A stretch of 64,000 bases of DNA from Pseudomonas azotoformans (GTDB lineage Bacteria; Pseudomonadota; Gammaproteobacteria; Pseudomonadales; Pseudomonadaceae): NCBI RefSeq assembly GCF_001579805.1, contig NZ_CP014546.1, positions 5,642,001 through 5,706,000 on the forward strand, read 5' to 3'. A program made the position numbers and the translations under genes. This document shows positions 1-8,014 of this stretch, one piece after another (within the stretch, counting starts at the first letter, position 1; every line of letters begins with the position of its first letter). Under the pieces are notes generated by a model. That model saw only the letters and a list, made by a program, of their open reading frames with translations, was not told where the DNA came from and did no database searches.

Positions 1-235
1 CGTCTGGTTCATCCGTACTCCCTGGCTTGGCAAAAAACACTGGCGGCGCGGCAGGAAAACCCTTGAGCAACGCCTCTATTTGCCGGCGATTTTGCAACTG
101 GACAGTAGGCACCTCTGGCCCCACCGCCGGGCGCGTTTTCTCGATGCCAGGGCGCGAGTCACGGTCGAAATTCCACACATAGCGCAGGAAGGTCAGGAAC
201 TCCCGGTCGGGCTCTCCGCTACAGCCGTCTGGCAT
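1..235 (-). CDS. Partial hypothetical protein, runs off left edge
   Basis: A reading frame on the minus strand starts at an ATG (complement of 233-235) and stays open for 78 codons to the left edge, so its C-terminus lies outside. An in-frame TGA lies about 20 bases upstream of the ATG, so the start cannot be far off. I see no strong ribosome binding site. The translated segment is rich in aromatic and charged residues, with a stretch reading FLTFLRYVWNFDRDSRPG, and has no motif I recognise. It could be a spurious open frame; codon choice looks normal for the region. Confidence 0.45.
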   Translation of the reverse strand, partial: MPDGCSGEPDREFLTFLRYVWNFDRDSRPGIEKTRPAVGPEVPTVQLQNRRQIEALLKGFPAAPPVFFAKPGSTDEPD

Positions 236-320
236 GTGGGCGACCAATGGTCAGTGACTGACTGGTGCAGGTCAACTCCTTACCTTCTGCAGGATGCAGG
301 TGTCGGAAGCTCGCACAGAC

Positions 321-521
321 TCAAGGCTTCAAGTCGCCCAACGGGTCATATGGCGGCTTCCTCCCCTCCTTGTCCTTCTTTTCCTTATCCAACGGCGCAA
401 TCGCCGGCCCTATCGGATCTACCTGCGGATCCGCCACATCCGGCGAATCCGGGTCAAACCCCAGTTCATCCTTGCCACTGGAATGCTCGCCCGAAGCCGG
501 GCCTTTGGGTGGGTTACTCAC
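321..521 (-). CDS. Small hydrophilic hypothetical protein (66 aa)
   Basis: This frame starts at a GTG preceded by GAGGAG six bases upstream, which is a strong ribosome binding site. The product is low-complexity and charged, rich in Pro, Asp, Lys and Gly, with no membrane segment or cysteine, and is probably disordered. It lies 14 bases after the 58-residue gene on the same strand, so the two are likely co-transcribed. I cannot assign a function. Small acidic Pro-rich proteins like this are common in Pseudomonas genomes and are usually annotated hypothetical. Confidence 0.6.
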   Translation of the reverse strand: MSNPPKGPASGEHSSGKDELGFDPDSPDVADPQVDPIGPAIAPLDKEKKDKEGRKPPYDPLGDLKP

Positions 522-535
522 GGCGTTCTCCTCGT

Positions 536-712
536 TCAGAGTGGGCGGGCCTTGTCATGCAGGTTTTCCAGGTCTTCCTCGACGCGTTCCACGTCGTCGT
601 CCTGACGCTCCGCCGGGTCGTTGGGGCGCAACGCATCGTTGTCGCGCTCTTCTTCTCCGGGTGTGCGGTCAGGGTTTGGGGTGCCGGGCGGTGGCTGGTT
701 GTAGTCGGACAT
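536..712 (-). CDS. Small acidic hypothetical protein (58 aa)
   Basis: The ATG at 712 follows GAGGTGA at good spacing. The 58-residue product begins MSDYNQPPPGTPNPDR and continues into a Glu/Asp/Arg-rich helical tail. It has no cysteine, signal peptide or membrane segment and looks disordered with a short amphipathic helix at the end. It is the first gene of a two-gene minus-strand unit with the 66-residue protein. Its start is 115 bases from the divergent DUF3087 gene, so the two directions may share a promoter region. Function unknown. Confidence 0.6.
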   Translation of the reverse strand: MSDYNQPPPGTPNPDRTPGEEERDNDALRPNDPAERQDDDVERVEEDLENLHDKARPL

Positions 713-826
713 GATGGTTCACCTCAAAGGGGTCTACACAGGTTTAGAGAAACCGCCGTGCGCCATCGTTCAACTTGTTTGCCCAGGCGTGAGATGATGC
801 GCGCCCCTTCTGGAGGCATGAACCGG

Positions 827-1348
827 ATGTTCGAGCTCAAACCCTGCGACCCTGTCACCTTCCGCCAACAGACCCGGCGCAGCACGTTGATGGTGGCGGT
901 GCTGTTCCTGGCCTTGGCGATGTTGCTGTCGAGCCTGGCGGTGATGCTGTTTGGCGAGCCTGGCGGGGATAATTTCCGCTTTAATGTCGGCGGTGTGTTC
1001 GCCGGGGTGCTGATTACGGTGGCGCTGGTGCGCGGGCCGTTCTGGAGCCAGCCGTGGCTGGCGGCGGCGGTGTATGGCTGGCAGCTCAAGCGCAACCTGA
1101 TGAGCGTGACCAATGTGATGCACAAGGTCACTGAGCGGGTGCAGGCGAATGACCCGACGGCGATCAAGGTGCTGCGTTTTTATCATTTGGGCCTGACGCA
1201 GATGCATGAGCTGGACGCCAACTCCAGCGCCCAGGTGCAACTGGTCGCTGAGGTCGAGGCGCATAAGGCCAAGATGCAGGCGCTGGGGATCGATCCCGAG
1301 CAGACCCGGTTCGACCCCGCCTGGCTGCAGGCCTTTAAAAGCGCTTAG
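827..1348 (+). CDS. DUF3087 family membrane protein
   Basis: The 173-residue product starts MFELKPCDPVTFRQQTRRST, the typical N-terminus of DUF3087 proteins. Two hydrophobic segments follow (about residues 20-45 and 55-75), then a soluble helical tail ending near FDPAWLQAF. I chose the ATG at 827 because GGAGG lies 10 bases upstream; the ATG at 818 sits only one base from that GGAGG. It is a predicted inner-membrane protein of unknown function, common in gammaproteobacteria. Its stop overlaps the end of the convergent MEKHLA gene. Confidence 0.8.
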   Translation: MFELKPCDPVTFRQQTRRSTLMVAVLFLALAMLLSSLAVMLFGEPGGDNFRFNVGGVFAGVLITVALVRGPFWSQPWLAAAVYGWQLKRNLMSVTNVMHKVTERVQANDPTAIKVLRFYHLGLTQMHELDANSSAQVQLVAEVEAHKAKMQALGIDPEQTRFDPAWLQAFKSA

Positions 1349-1812
1349 TCCAGCACGTCGATGCGTTGCGCGTCGGGCCAAAACAGCGCGGCCTGGCCGC
1401 AGGGTTGCCCGGCGTCGTCGAGCAGGGTCCACACTACCCCGGCGTGGATCATGAAGGGCTGATCAAAGGCATCTACGCGCCAGCCGCTGTAACCGGCGGC
1501 GATGCCGTTGGCGGTGACTTGCTCCAGTAGCACCTGGCGCGCGGCGCGGTCGAGTTCCGAGGCGCTGAAGCGTGAAGGCATGCCGATGAAGCGCTCGCGC
1601 GGGTATTTGAAGCACTGCAACGCGCAGTCATTCACGTAGGTAAAACGCGGGTCTGCGGCGCCGTCATGGGCGAGCAGGCTGTAGGGCGCGTCGCGGTGCA
1701 GCCAGGCCAGGCGCTGTTGCGGGTCGAGGTGGTCGGGGGCCGGCAGTCCCTGGCCGGTCCAGTGTCGATACGCCTTGTCCAGCACGCCTACGAAGTCTTC
1801 TTGATGGGACAC
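1345..1812 (-). CDS. MEKHLA domain protein
   Basis: The 155-residue protein has the features of the MEKHLA family, a PAS-like fold: a middle segment around RFTYVNDCALQCFKYPRERF and a C-terminal stretch GIAAGYSGWRVDAFDQPF. A GTG start at 1812 is chosen because GAGGG sits six to seven bases upstream; the reading frame extends further upstream but into low-quality sequence overlapping the MFS gene. It begins 17 bases after that MFS stop, so the two are probably one transcript. MEKHLA domains probably sense a small ligand; the ligand is unknown. Confidence 0.75.
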   Translation of the reverse strand: MSHQEDFVGVLDKAYRHWTGQGLPAPDHLDPQQRLAWLHRDAPYSLLAHDGAADPRFTYVNDCALQCFKYPRERFIGMPSRFSASELDRAARQVLLEQVTANGIAAGYSGWRVDAFDQPFMIHAGVVWTLLDDAGQPCGQAALFWPDAQRIDVLD

Positions 1813-1828
1813 GCACACCCTCACATCG

Positions 1829-2959
1829 TCAGTTGGAAATCTTTGCCCGCCAGCAGAACACCGCGCTGACGGCAATGGCCGCACCGGCCAGGCCAAACAC
1901 CCAGGGCGCGGAGGCGATCGGCAGCAGCAAGCCGGCGAGCAAGGGCCCGAGGCCTGCGCCGATATCGCGCCACACAGCATTTGAAGCCAGCGCCGACACG
2001 CGCATGGAACCGGGGTTGCGCTCGGCTACCAATGTCGTCACCAGCGGCAGTTGCAGCGCACGCAACACCAGCACCGCCGCCGCGCCGACAATCACCCAAT
2101 AGCTGCCGAACGCAGTCAGGGCCAGGGCACTCAGGAACGAAAACAGCAACAGCATCGAGGTCGCGCCAAACCGCTGGGCCGCGCGACCGCCCAGGGGGCT
2201 CAGGAGCATTTCCGAGACGTACCGCAGCGCCATCAGGCCACCGGCGATCAGCACCGCGTCCCCGCCCAGCAGCTTCTGCGCCTGGATCGACAGGCCGAAG
2301 ATAAACAGACCGTCCAGCGCCACCCCCTCGATAAACGACCACATTGCCACGCTGTCCGGCCACTTGAAGCGCCGCCCCGGCGTGCTGTGCAAATCATGCC
2401 CGACCGTAGGCAAGCCGCGCGCCATCCACAAGCCCACCAGGCAGCAGCCGGCCAGAATCAGAAAGATCGGACGCGGCCCGGCCATCAATGTCAGCCAGCC
2501 GCCCAAGGGCAACGCCAGCATCGGCCCCAGGGCGATCAGCGCGCGGGAACGCCCGGCCCGGCGTGCGGCACCGGCGGGTTCCGAGGTGGCCAATACTTGG
2601 GTCGACAGGTTCAACGCAGCAAAACACAGGCCCCACACCAGGCGCAGGCAGAGCAACGCGGCGAAGCCGGACAGCAGCGAGTTGCCCACGGCGCACAGGG
2701 TGGCGGCGCCGGCGGCGATCATGCAGGTCAGACGGTCGCCGTTACGCGCGTAAAAATTGAGCACATGGCGGTAGCCGAAAATCCGCACCAGGCGATTGGC
2801 CGCCAGCAGCACACCGGCCTGGGCCAGGGTGATGCCGAAGGCCTGGGATTCCATCGGCAGCAGCAGGTAGAGCAACACGTCGCTGGGCAGGCATAACGCC
2901 AGGGTCAGCGCGGCGCGGCGGGAGTGGGTATCAGCGGTGCGGAGGGCCAGGCTGGACAT
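1829..2959 (-). CDS. MFS transporter, 12-TM type
   Basis: This 376-residue protein is hydrophobic throughout, with about twelve predicted membrane segments. A charged loop around residues 130-145 (AGAARRAGRSRAL) resembles the cytoplasmic loop of major facilitator proteins, and a central hydrophilic loop lies near residues 185-205. It is an inner-membrane secondary transporter, probably an exporter driven by protons. Nothing in the sequence identifies the substrate. It lies upstream of and close to the MEKHLA gene, which may sense a related compound. The start is the ATG at 2959. Confidence 0.75.
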   Translation of the reverse strand: MSSLALRTADTHSRRAALTLALCLPSDVLLYLLLPMESQAFGITLAQAGVLLAANRLVRIFGYRHVLNFYARNGDRLTCMIAAGAATLCAVGNSLLSGFAALLCLRLVWGLCFAALNLSTQVLATSEPAGAARRAGRSRALIALGPMLALPLGGWLTLMAGPRPIFLILAGCCLVGLWMARGLPTVGHDLHSTPGRRFKWPDSVAMWSFIEGVALDGLFIFGLSIQAQKLLGGDAVLIAGGLMALRYVSEMLLSPLGGRAAQRFGATSMLLLFSFLSALALTAFGSYWVIVGAAAVLVLRALQLPLVTTLVAERNPGSMRVSALASNAVWRDIGAGLGPLLAGLLLPIASAPWVFGLAGAAIAVSAVFCWRAKISN

Positions 2960-3006
2960 AAATCTGGAAACATCCCGAAATATTCAGGTCGCCACGGTAG
3001 CGTTAA

Positions 3007-4371
3007 TCAGCCCTTTTTCCCATAGGGAAACAACCGCAGACCACTGGCCACCGCACCGACCAAGGCAAACCCGCAGCCCAGCCACAGTGCATATTGCGGT
3101 CCGCTGCCCAGGGACAGGTGGAAACACAAGGCCACCAACGACGCGCCCAACGTCTGGCCCAACAACCGCGAAATCGCCACGATGCCACTCGCGCCGCCGC
3201 TGCGGGCCAACGGCGCACTGGTCATCAAGGCCTTGAGGTTGGGCGATTGGAAAAAGCCGAAACCGGCCCCACACAGCGCCATGCGCCAGCCGATATCAAA
3301 CGCCGAGGCGCCACTGTTCAGTGCTGCCAGCGCGGCCATCCCCACACTGAGCATCAACAAGCCGATGCCGCACAGCACGCCCAGGTTCACGCGGTCGGCC
3401 AGGCGCCCCGCCACCAGCGCCATTACTGCCACGACCGCGGGCCACGGCGTCATGAGGAAACCGGTTTCCACCTGGCTATGCCCCAGCACCGCCTGCAACA
3501 GGAACGGCAGCGACACAAACGCCAGGCCCTGGGCACTGAACGCGCAAATAGCGGTAAGGGAAGACAAGGCAAACACCGGGCGCTTGAACAGGTCCAGCGC
3601 AAGCATCGGCGCCGGGTGCCCGGCCTGGCGCCGCAGCAGCAATGCACCGCACACCAGCGCCACGGCGATCAGGCCCAAGGTCAACGCGCCCTGGGCGCCG
3701 TGCACCGCCGTGCCCAAACCCAACACCAACAAGGCAAACAGCCCCGCGCACAACACAGCGGCAAGGCGATCGAACGCATGCCCGGTCATCGGCAGGGTTG
3801 GCAACGAGCGCAGGCCCAACGCCAGCGCCAGCAAACCCAAGGGCACGTTGATCAGGTACAGCCAGTGCCAGGTCGCCACCGACAGAATCGCCGATGCCGC
3901 GGTCGGCCCCAGGGTAAACGCCAACCCCACCACCAGCGAGTTGTAACCCAGTCCCCGACCGAGCATTTTTGACGGATAGATATGCCGCAGCAGCGCCGTG
4001 TTCACGCTCATGATCGCCGCCGCGCCCAGCCCCTGCACCACCCGCGCCGCCGTCAGGGTGACCAGCGAGCCGGCCAGCCCGCAAAACAGCGACGAGACAA
4101 TAAACAGCAGCAACCCGCCGAGATACACCCGGCGATGCCCCAACACATCACTGAGGGACGCAAACGGCAGCACCGTGGCGATGATCGCCAACTGGTAGGC
4201 GTTCACCACCCAGATCACCGAGGCGGAATCGGTGCCAATCCCCTCGGCCAGGGTCGGCAACGCCGTGTTGACGATGGCTGTGTCCAGGGTCGCCATGCCG
4301 ATCCCCAGGGAGATCGCCATCACGGCCGGCAGGCGTTTATTAAGGGGCAACCCATCGGCAACAGAAGACAT
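3007..4371 (-). CDS. MFS exporter, DHA2 (EmrB/QacA-like) family
   Basis: The 454-residue protein carries DHA2 signatures: the N-terminal LDTAIVNTALPTLAEGIG motif, then WVVNAYQLAIIATVLPFASL, then SDVLGHRRVYLGGLL (motif A), and TAARVVQGLGAAAIMSVN. These belong to 14-TM proton-driven drug exporters of the EmrB/QacA/SmvA type in the inner membrane. I use the ATG at 4371; a TTG six bases upstream is in frame but has a poorer site. It lies 47 bases upstream of the other MFS gene on the same strand. Likely role is multidrug or cationic biocide efflux; substrate inferred only from family. Confidence 0.8.
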   Translation of the reverse strand: MSSVADGLPLNKRLPAVMAISLGIGMATLDTAIVNTALPTLAEGIGTDSASVIWVVNAYQLAIIATVLPFASLSDVLGHRRVYLGGLLLFIVSSLFCGLAGSLVTLTAARVVQGLGAAAIMSVNTALLRHIYPSKMLGRGLGYNSLVVGLAFTLGPTAASAILSVATWHWLYLINVPLGLLALALGLRSLPTLPMTGHAFDRLAAVLCAGLFALLVLGLGTAVHGAQGALTLGLIAVALVCGALLLRRQAGHPAPMLALDLFKRPVFALSSLTAICAFSAQGLAFVSLPFLLQAVLGHSQVETGFLMTPWPAVVAVMALVAGRLADRVNLGVLCGIGLLMLSVGMAALAALNSGASAFDIGWRMALCGAGFGFFQSPNLKALMTSAPLARSGGASGIVAISRLLGQTLGASLVALCFHLSLGSGPQYALWLGCGFALVGAVASGLRLFPYGKKG

Positions 4372-4457
4372 GGACAATCCGCGCAGGTGACAAAGGCGTT
4401 TAGATTAAGGGCTGCGGCGAATTTTTTCAGTGCTGGATTGGCTGGCTGTCAGTATTT

Positions 4458-4910
4458 TCATGTTCGCCAGTGCCCGGTCTTGGCCATTACCTCTACCGCT
4501 TCGGCGAAACCGGCCTGAGGTGCGCTGTTCAAGGTGACCAAGCCCACACAGCGACTCGGTTTCAACCCAGCGGCACGCACGGCCACGCGCCCACCCACCT
4601 CCACACCCGCCAACACCGCCTCGGGGATATGCAGCGCGTTCATCAGCTCCAGCACATCCTGGCCTTGCGCTGCCTCGTCCTGCCCGCGCAGGTTGGGGAC
4701 GATCACCCGGAAACCTTGGGCCGCCAACGGTCCGCTGACCGTGGCAAAAGCGTTCACATCCGCCGCCAGCAAGATGATCGCCCGGCCCTCCTCCGGCCCG
4801 AACGCTTCATAACGGATCTCACCGTCATCGGTGCTCACCTGCTGCACGGCCAATGCCGGAGCGGCCATCACCACTGCTGCCAACAGCAAAAAACCACGAC
4901 GATCAAACAT
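4458..4910 (-). CDS. Short alpha/beta-hydrolase-like exported protein, nucleophile missing
   Basis: This 150-residue protein has a signal peptide (MFDRRGFLLLAAVVMAAPALA) and then the first half of an alpha/beta hydrolase fold: a strand AIILLAAD, a loop with FRVIVPNLRGQDEA, and an elbow-like stretch VLAGVEVGG where GxSxG is expected. The serine is replaced by Glu or Val, and the C-terminal half with the acid and histidine is absent. It overlaps bufC by eight bases and ends the bufferin operon. It may be a non-catalytic periplasmic protein or a decayed enzyme. No terminator with a U-tract is evident after it. Confidence 0.65.
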   Translation of the reverse strand: MFDRRGFLLLAAVVMAAPALAVQQVSTDDGEIRYEAFGPEEGRAIILLAADVNAFATVSGPLAAQGFRVIVPNLRGQDEAAQGQDVLELMNALHIPEAVLAGVEVGGRVAVRAAGLKPSRCVGLVTLNSAPQAGFAEAVEVMAKTGHWRT

Positions 4911-5652
4911 GACGGACTCCCACTATTAATTCACTGCCCAGCCAACCGGCCAGGTATTCCCCTGCCTGCATCACACCCGCTTCTTCCCCCAGGCGCTGCA
5001 CCAGGAACTCACACAGCCCGGCGAAACTGCCGTCGGCCTGTAGCTGTTGCACGGCCAGTAGTTCCAGCGCATCCACCTGGCGCAAACGCGACGTGAATTG
5101 GCGTCGCCACACCAGCAAGCCACCCGCCTGTTCCAGCATCACCGCTTCCGGCGCGGTCGCTTCCTGCCACAGCGCCGACCAGATGGCCTCGGCATTGGTG
5201 GTCAGGGCATGGCAGCGCAACGACGGCGTCAGTTGCAACACGGCCGTGTCCCAATCCAGCTCGGCCAGGACCTCCAGGGCCAACGGCTGTGCGTCGGCGG
5301 CGACAAAGGCTTCGTTCAGGGCCGACTCGATCCAGGCCAGTTCATGCACATCCGGGTTGCGCGGGAACACCGCCTTCAAGGTGGCGTAGAAGCCCTCCGG
5401 ATACGCGTCCAGCGTCCAGGCGTGGGGCGGATGGTTGTCGATATGGGTGATGCTCGCCGCCAGGAAGGCCTCCTCCCCGACCCAACGGCGCAGGTTGGGA
5501 AACGCCTGTTCCAAGCAACCCACCAACTGCGCGCGGTAGTTGTTCTGGTAAACCGCCAGGCCGGCGTGATGATTGCCCATCGCCTGCGCGGATTCATCCG
5601 ACGCACTCACCAACCAGCTGCGAAAGGTCTGTTGTAGCTGTGCCAGGTTCAT
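4903..5652 (-). CDS. bufC: BufC/HvfC-type RiPP partner protein (DUF2063)
   Basis: The 249-residue protein starts MNLAQLQQTFRSWLV and has the DUF2063 N-terminal domain (QNNYRAQLVGCLEQAFPNL, EEAF, PPHAWTLDAYPEGF), followed by a C-terminal RiPP-recognition-like region. Members of this family (BufC, HvfC) act with MNIO enzymes to bind the precursor peptide and present it for cysteine modification. Its ATG overlaps the stop of bufB (ATGA), the usual coupling for this pair. It is cytoplasmic. Assignment rests on domain look and on the neighbouring bufB. Confidence 0.85.
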   Translation of the reverse strand: MNLAQLQQTFRSWLVSASDESAQAMGNHHAGLAVYQNNYRAQLVGCLEQAFPNLRRWVGEEAFLAASITHIDNHPPHAWTLDAYPEGFYATLKAVFPRNPDVHELAWIESALNEAFVAADAQPLALEVLAELDWDTAVLQLTPSLRCHALTTNAEAIWSALWQEATAPEAVMLEQAGGLLVWRRQFTSRLRQVDALELLAVQQLQADGSFAGLCEFLVQRLGEEAGVMQAGEYLAGWLGSELIVGVRHV

Positions 5653-6473
5653 CGTTGCGCTCCCAACGTGCGCGCCATGGCCAATTCCTGGAGCAGCTCG
5701 GCCAGTGGCGGGATCTCATCGTCGCGCTCGATCATGGTCGCCACCGGGCCCAGCCGGGTCATGGCCTGGGCGTACAGCTCCCAGACGCCGGTGCACACCG
5801 GACTGTCATGGCTGTCGATCAAGATGTCACGGCCTTGACTGTGGCCAGCCAGGTGCACCTGGCGCACACGTTCGGCGGGAATACCCTTGAGAAACGCCTG
5901 GGCGTCGAAACCGTGGTTGCTGGCACTGACGAACACATTGTTGACGTCCAGCAGCAGCTCGCAGCCGGTGCGCTGGGCCATGGCCGCGATAAATTCCCAC
6001 TCGGTCATGGAGGCGCCTTCGAACGCAAGGTAACTCGACGGGTTCTCGAACAACATCGTGCGGCCCAGCACGTCCTGGGCTTGCTGGATGTTGGCGCAGA
6101 CCCGGTCCAGTGCCTCCTCGGTGTATGGCACTGGCAGCAAGTCATGGGAATTGAAGCCACCGCTGCGCGACCAGCTCAGGTGGTCGGACACGAACAGCGG
6201 TTCAACCTCGTCTACCAGCGACTTGAGGCGCTTCAAGTAATCCCCGTCCAGCCCTTCGGCGGTGCCGATGGACATGGACACACCGTGCAGCGCCACCGGG
6301 TAGCGCTCGCGCACCTGACGTAAAATGTGCCGGGGCTGACCGCCCGCGACCATGAAGTTTTCGGAGATCACCTCGACGAAATCCACGGGCACCGAGGTCT
6401 CCAGGAAGTCGCAGTAATGCTCCTTGCGCAGCCCAAGGCCGTAGCCTGAAAAGTGCGGGTTGGATGTCGACAT
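5649..6473 (-). CDS. bufB: BufB MNIO enzyme (DUF692), multinuclear iron oxidative RiPP maturase
   Basis: The 274-residue protein is a TIM-barrel MNIO (DUF692) enzyme. Visible metal-ligand segments are LHGVSMSIG (His), FVSDHLSW (His), LFENPSSYLAF (Glu), LLDVNNVFVSASNHGF (Asp, His), VHLAGHSQ (His), DSHDSPV (Asp, His) and MIERDDEIP (Glu). The family binds two or three irons and oxidises cysteine residues in precursor peptides. The start is the ATG at 6473 (MSTSNPHFSGYGLGLR), not a longer frame. It lies between bufA2 and bufC, so it probably modifies the BufA peptides. Confidence 0.9.
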   Translation of the reverse strand: MSTSNPHFSGYGLGLRKEHYCDFLETSVPVDFVEVISENFMVAGGQPRHILRQVRERYPVALHGVSMSIGTAEGLDGDYLKRLKSLVDEVEPLFVSDHLSWSRSGGFNSHDLLPVPYTEEALDRVCANIQQAQDVLGRTMLFENPSSYLAFEGASMTEWEFIAAMAQRTGCELLLDVNNVFVSASNHGFDAQAFLKGIPAERVRQVHLAGHSQGRDILIDSHDSPVCTGVWELYAQAMTRLGPVATMIERDDEIPPLAELLQELAMARTLGAQR

Positions 6474-6497
6474 GGCGGATCTCCGCAAAGAATAAGT

Positions 6498-6520
6498 GGC
6501 GAGCCCACACAGGGCCCGCC
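6498..6520 (-). terminator. Hairpin between bufA2 and bufB, possible attenuator
   Basis: Arms GGCGAGCCC (6498-6506) and GGGCCCGCC (6512-6520) pair over nine positions with one G-U pair and a five-base loop. There is no clear U-run after it. It sits just after the precursor gene, so it could protect or terminate part of the transcript and raise precursor over enzyme. Functional role is inferred. Confidence 0.45.
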
Positions 6521-6527
6521 GGGTGGA

Positions 6528-6800
6528 TTACTTCGGTTCGGTCAGGGTGCCGCCGGCCTTGAGACACTCGGACGGGGTCTTGACGATCACGCCTTCGCCC
6601 TTGCAGCTATTGAGGCCTTTGCAGTCGTTCTTGGCGGTGGCGCACAGGCTTGTGCCTTTGCAGGTGTTGACGCCGTAGCAGCGGCCGGGTTTTTCCTGCT
6701 GATCAGCAGCGCTGGCAGCGGTGGCGAACGAAGCCGAAGCCATGGCGATCAGGGCAGCAGCGGCAGCGAGGCTCAGACGGGATTTGAGTGCAGTGTTCAT
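6528..6800 (-). CDS. bufA2: BufA2-type bufferin precursor peptide
   Basis: This is a 90-residue peptide with a long Sec signal (MNTALKSRLSLAAAAALIAM, cleavage after ASAA near residue 32). The mature part has six cysteines (41, 47, 53, 60, 66, 79) in the pattern CYGVNTCKGTSLCATAKNDC then KGLNSCKGEG, typical of the second bufferin precursor family. Such exported peptides are modified on cysteine by MNIO/BufB with BufC and bind copper in the periplasm. It lies 54 bases upstream of bufB. Start ATG at 6800 has GGAGAAACACCC before it. No separate leader is needed in this family beyond the signal peptide. Confidence 0.88.
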   Translation of the reverse strand: MNTALKSRLSLAAAAALIAMASASFATAASAADQQEKPGRCYGVNTCKGTSLCATAKNDCKGLNSCKGEGVIVKTPSECLKAGGTLTEPK

Positions 6801-6826
6801 GGGTGTTTCTCCGGGGTTGGGGTGAA

Positions 6827-7588
6827 TTACTTGATAACGGACGCAGCGTCTTCGATGACCTTCGCCACAGCCTCAGGCTGGGAGATGTACACCGAGTGGC
6901 TGGCCTTGATTTCGGTGACCTTGGAACCGGCGCGCTTGTACATCCAGCGTTGCAGGTCCGGGCTCAGGGCACGGTCTTCGGTGGAGACCACGGCGTAGGT
7001 CGGTTTTTTGTGCCAGGCCGCGGCCCACACGGTTCCGCCGAACAAGGCAGTGGTCGCCGGCACTTGGGAGGCGGCCATGAAGTCGGTGCGGTTGGTGGTC
7101 AGGTCGGCCGCAAAGTCGGCGTTGAATTTGGTGCGGTCGAAGAACAGATGACCGTCGCGGCTGGCCTTGATGTCATCGCTGGGCGCCGGCATCGAGCCGA
7201 TCAACTGGGCCATGTTCTCGCCCACTTCCGGCTGCAACGCCGAGACGTAGACCAGCGACTTGACCTTGTCGCGGTCGCCGGCAATCGAGATCACCCCGCC
7301 ACCGGAGCTGTGACCCACCAGCACCACCGGGCCGACTTGCTGCTCCAGTACTTCGCGGGCCTCGGCCACATCGGTGGCCAGGCTCTCGTGGCCCTGGTGC
7401 ACCACGGTGACCTTGTAGCCCTTGTGAATCAGGATGTCGTGCACCACACGCCAGCCGGAACCGTCGACAAACGAACCGGGCACGATCACCACGCTTTTAC
7501 CGGTGCCAGGCTGCGGAGCATCGGCCGCCTGGGCCAGCATCGGGACAGTCAGGGCCATAGCAATGGCCAGGGAAGAAAGCATACGCAT
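6827..7588 (-). CDS. Exported alpha/beta hydrolase
   Basis: The 253-residue protein has a signal peptide (MRMLSSLAIAMALTVPMLAQAA) and a full alpha/beta hydrolase fold. The nucleophile elbow is VGHSSGGG (Ser of GHSSG), the acid is in VVSTEDRAL, and the histidine is in KASHSVYISQPE near the C-terminus. These match the EstX/pyrethroid-hydrolase-like group often named alpha/beta fold hydrolase. SD GGAGA is six bases before the ATG at 7588. It sits between doxX and bufA2 in the bufferin operon and acts in the periplasm. Its substrate is unknown; the operon suggests a link to copper or oxidative stress. Confidence 0.8.
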   Translation of the reverse strand: MRMLSSLAIAMALTVPMLAQAADAPQPGTGKSVVIVPGSFVDGSGWRVVHDILIHKGYKVTVVHQGHESLATDVAEAREVLEQQVGPVVLVGHSSGGGVISIAGDRDKVKSLVYVSALQPEVGENMAQLIGSMPAPSDDIKASRDGHLFFDRTKFNADFAADLTTNRTDFMAASQVPATTALFGGTVWAAAWHKKPTYAVVSTEDRALSPDLQRWMYKRAGSKVTEIKASHSVYISQPEAVAKVIEDAASVIK

Positions 7589-7606
7589 TGGAAATCTCCA
7601 TCAAAG

Positions 7607-8014
7607 TTAAGAACGTTTGCCCAAGATCAGGCGGTCCAACGACCAGGCCCCACCGCCGTACGCCAGCAGCGGCAACAACAAGCCCGCCCAGGTCAGGTGC
7701 ACCGGCCAGGCGGCGGGGTACACAAACACCTCGATCACCAGGGTCATGCCCAGCAGCGCGGCGGCGGCCGGACGGGTCAGCAGGCCCAGCACCAGCAACA
7801 GCGGGAACAGGTGCTCGGCATAAGTCGCCAGGTGCGCAGCCCAGTCCGGCGGGATCAACGGCAAGGCGTACTCCGAACGGAACAGGGTGTAGGTCGACGG
7901 CTTGAGCTCAAGAAAGCCCGTGACCTTGGTGCGCCCCGACAGGAAGAACACCGCCGCAATCGCCACCCGCGCCACCAGCAACAGCAGGGCTTCGGGGAGC
8001 AGGCGCTGGATCAC
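7607..8014 (-). CDS. DoxX family membrane protein of the bufferin operon
   Basis: The 135-residue protein has four hydrophobic segments and the DoxX signature [15 protein letters not shown] near the N-terminus, plus [20 protein letters not shown]. The start is a GTG at 8014 whose GTGA overlaps the stop of the upstream precursor gene, so translation is coupled. DoxX proteins are commonly found in bufferin operons. They are inner-membrane proteins thought to be redox-linked, exact role unclear. Confidence 0.85.
   Translation of the reverse strand: MIQRLLPEALLLLVARVAIAAVFFLSGRTKVTGFLELKPSTYTLFRSEYALPLIPPDWAAHLATYAEHLFPLLLVLGLLTRPAAAALLGMTLVIEVFVYPAAWPVHLTWAGLLLPLLAYGGGAWSLDRLILGKRS

Noticed and set aside
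80..826. Long plus-strand frame upstream of the DUF3087 start
   Set aside because: The N-terminal 250 residues are Pro/Arg-rich shadow sequence over two minus-strand small genes; the good ribosome site is just before 827.
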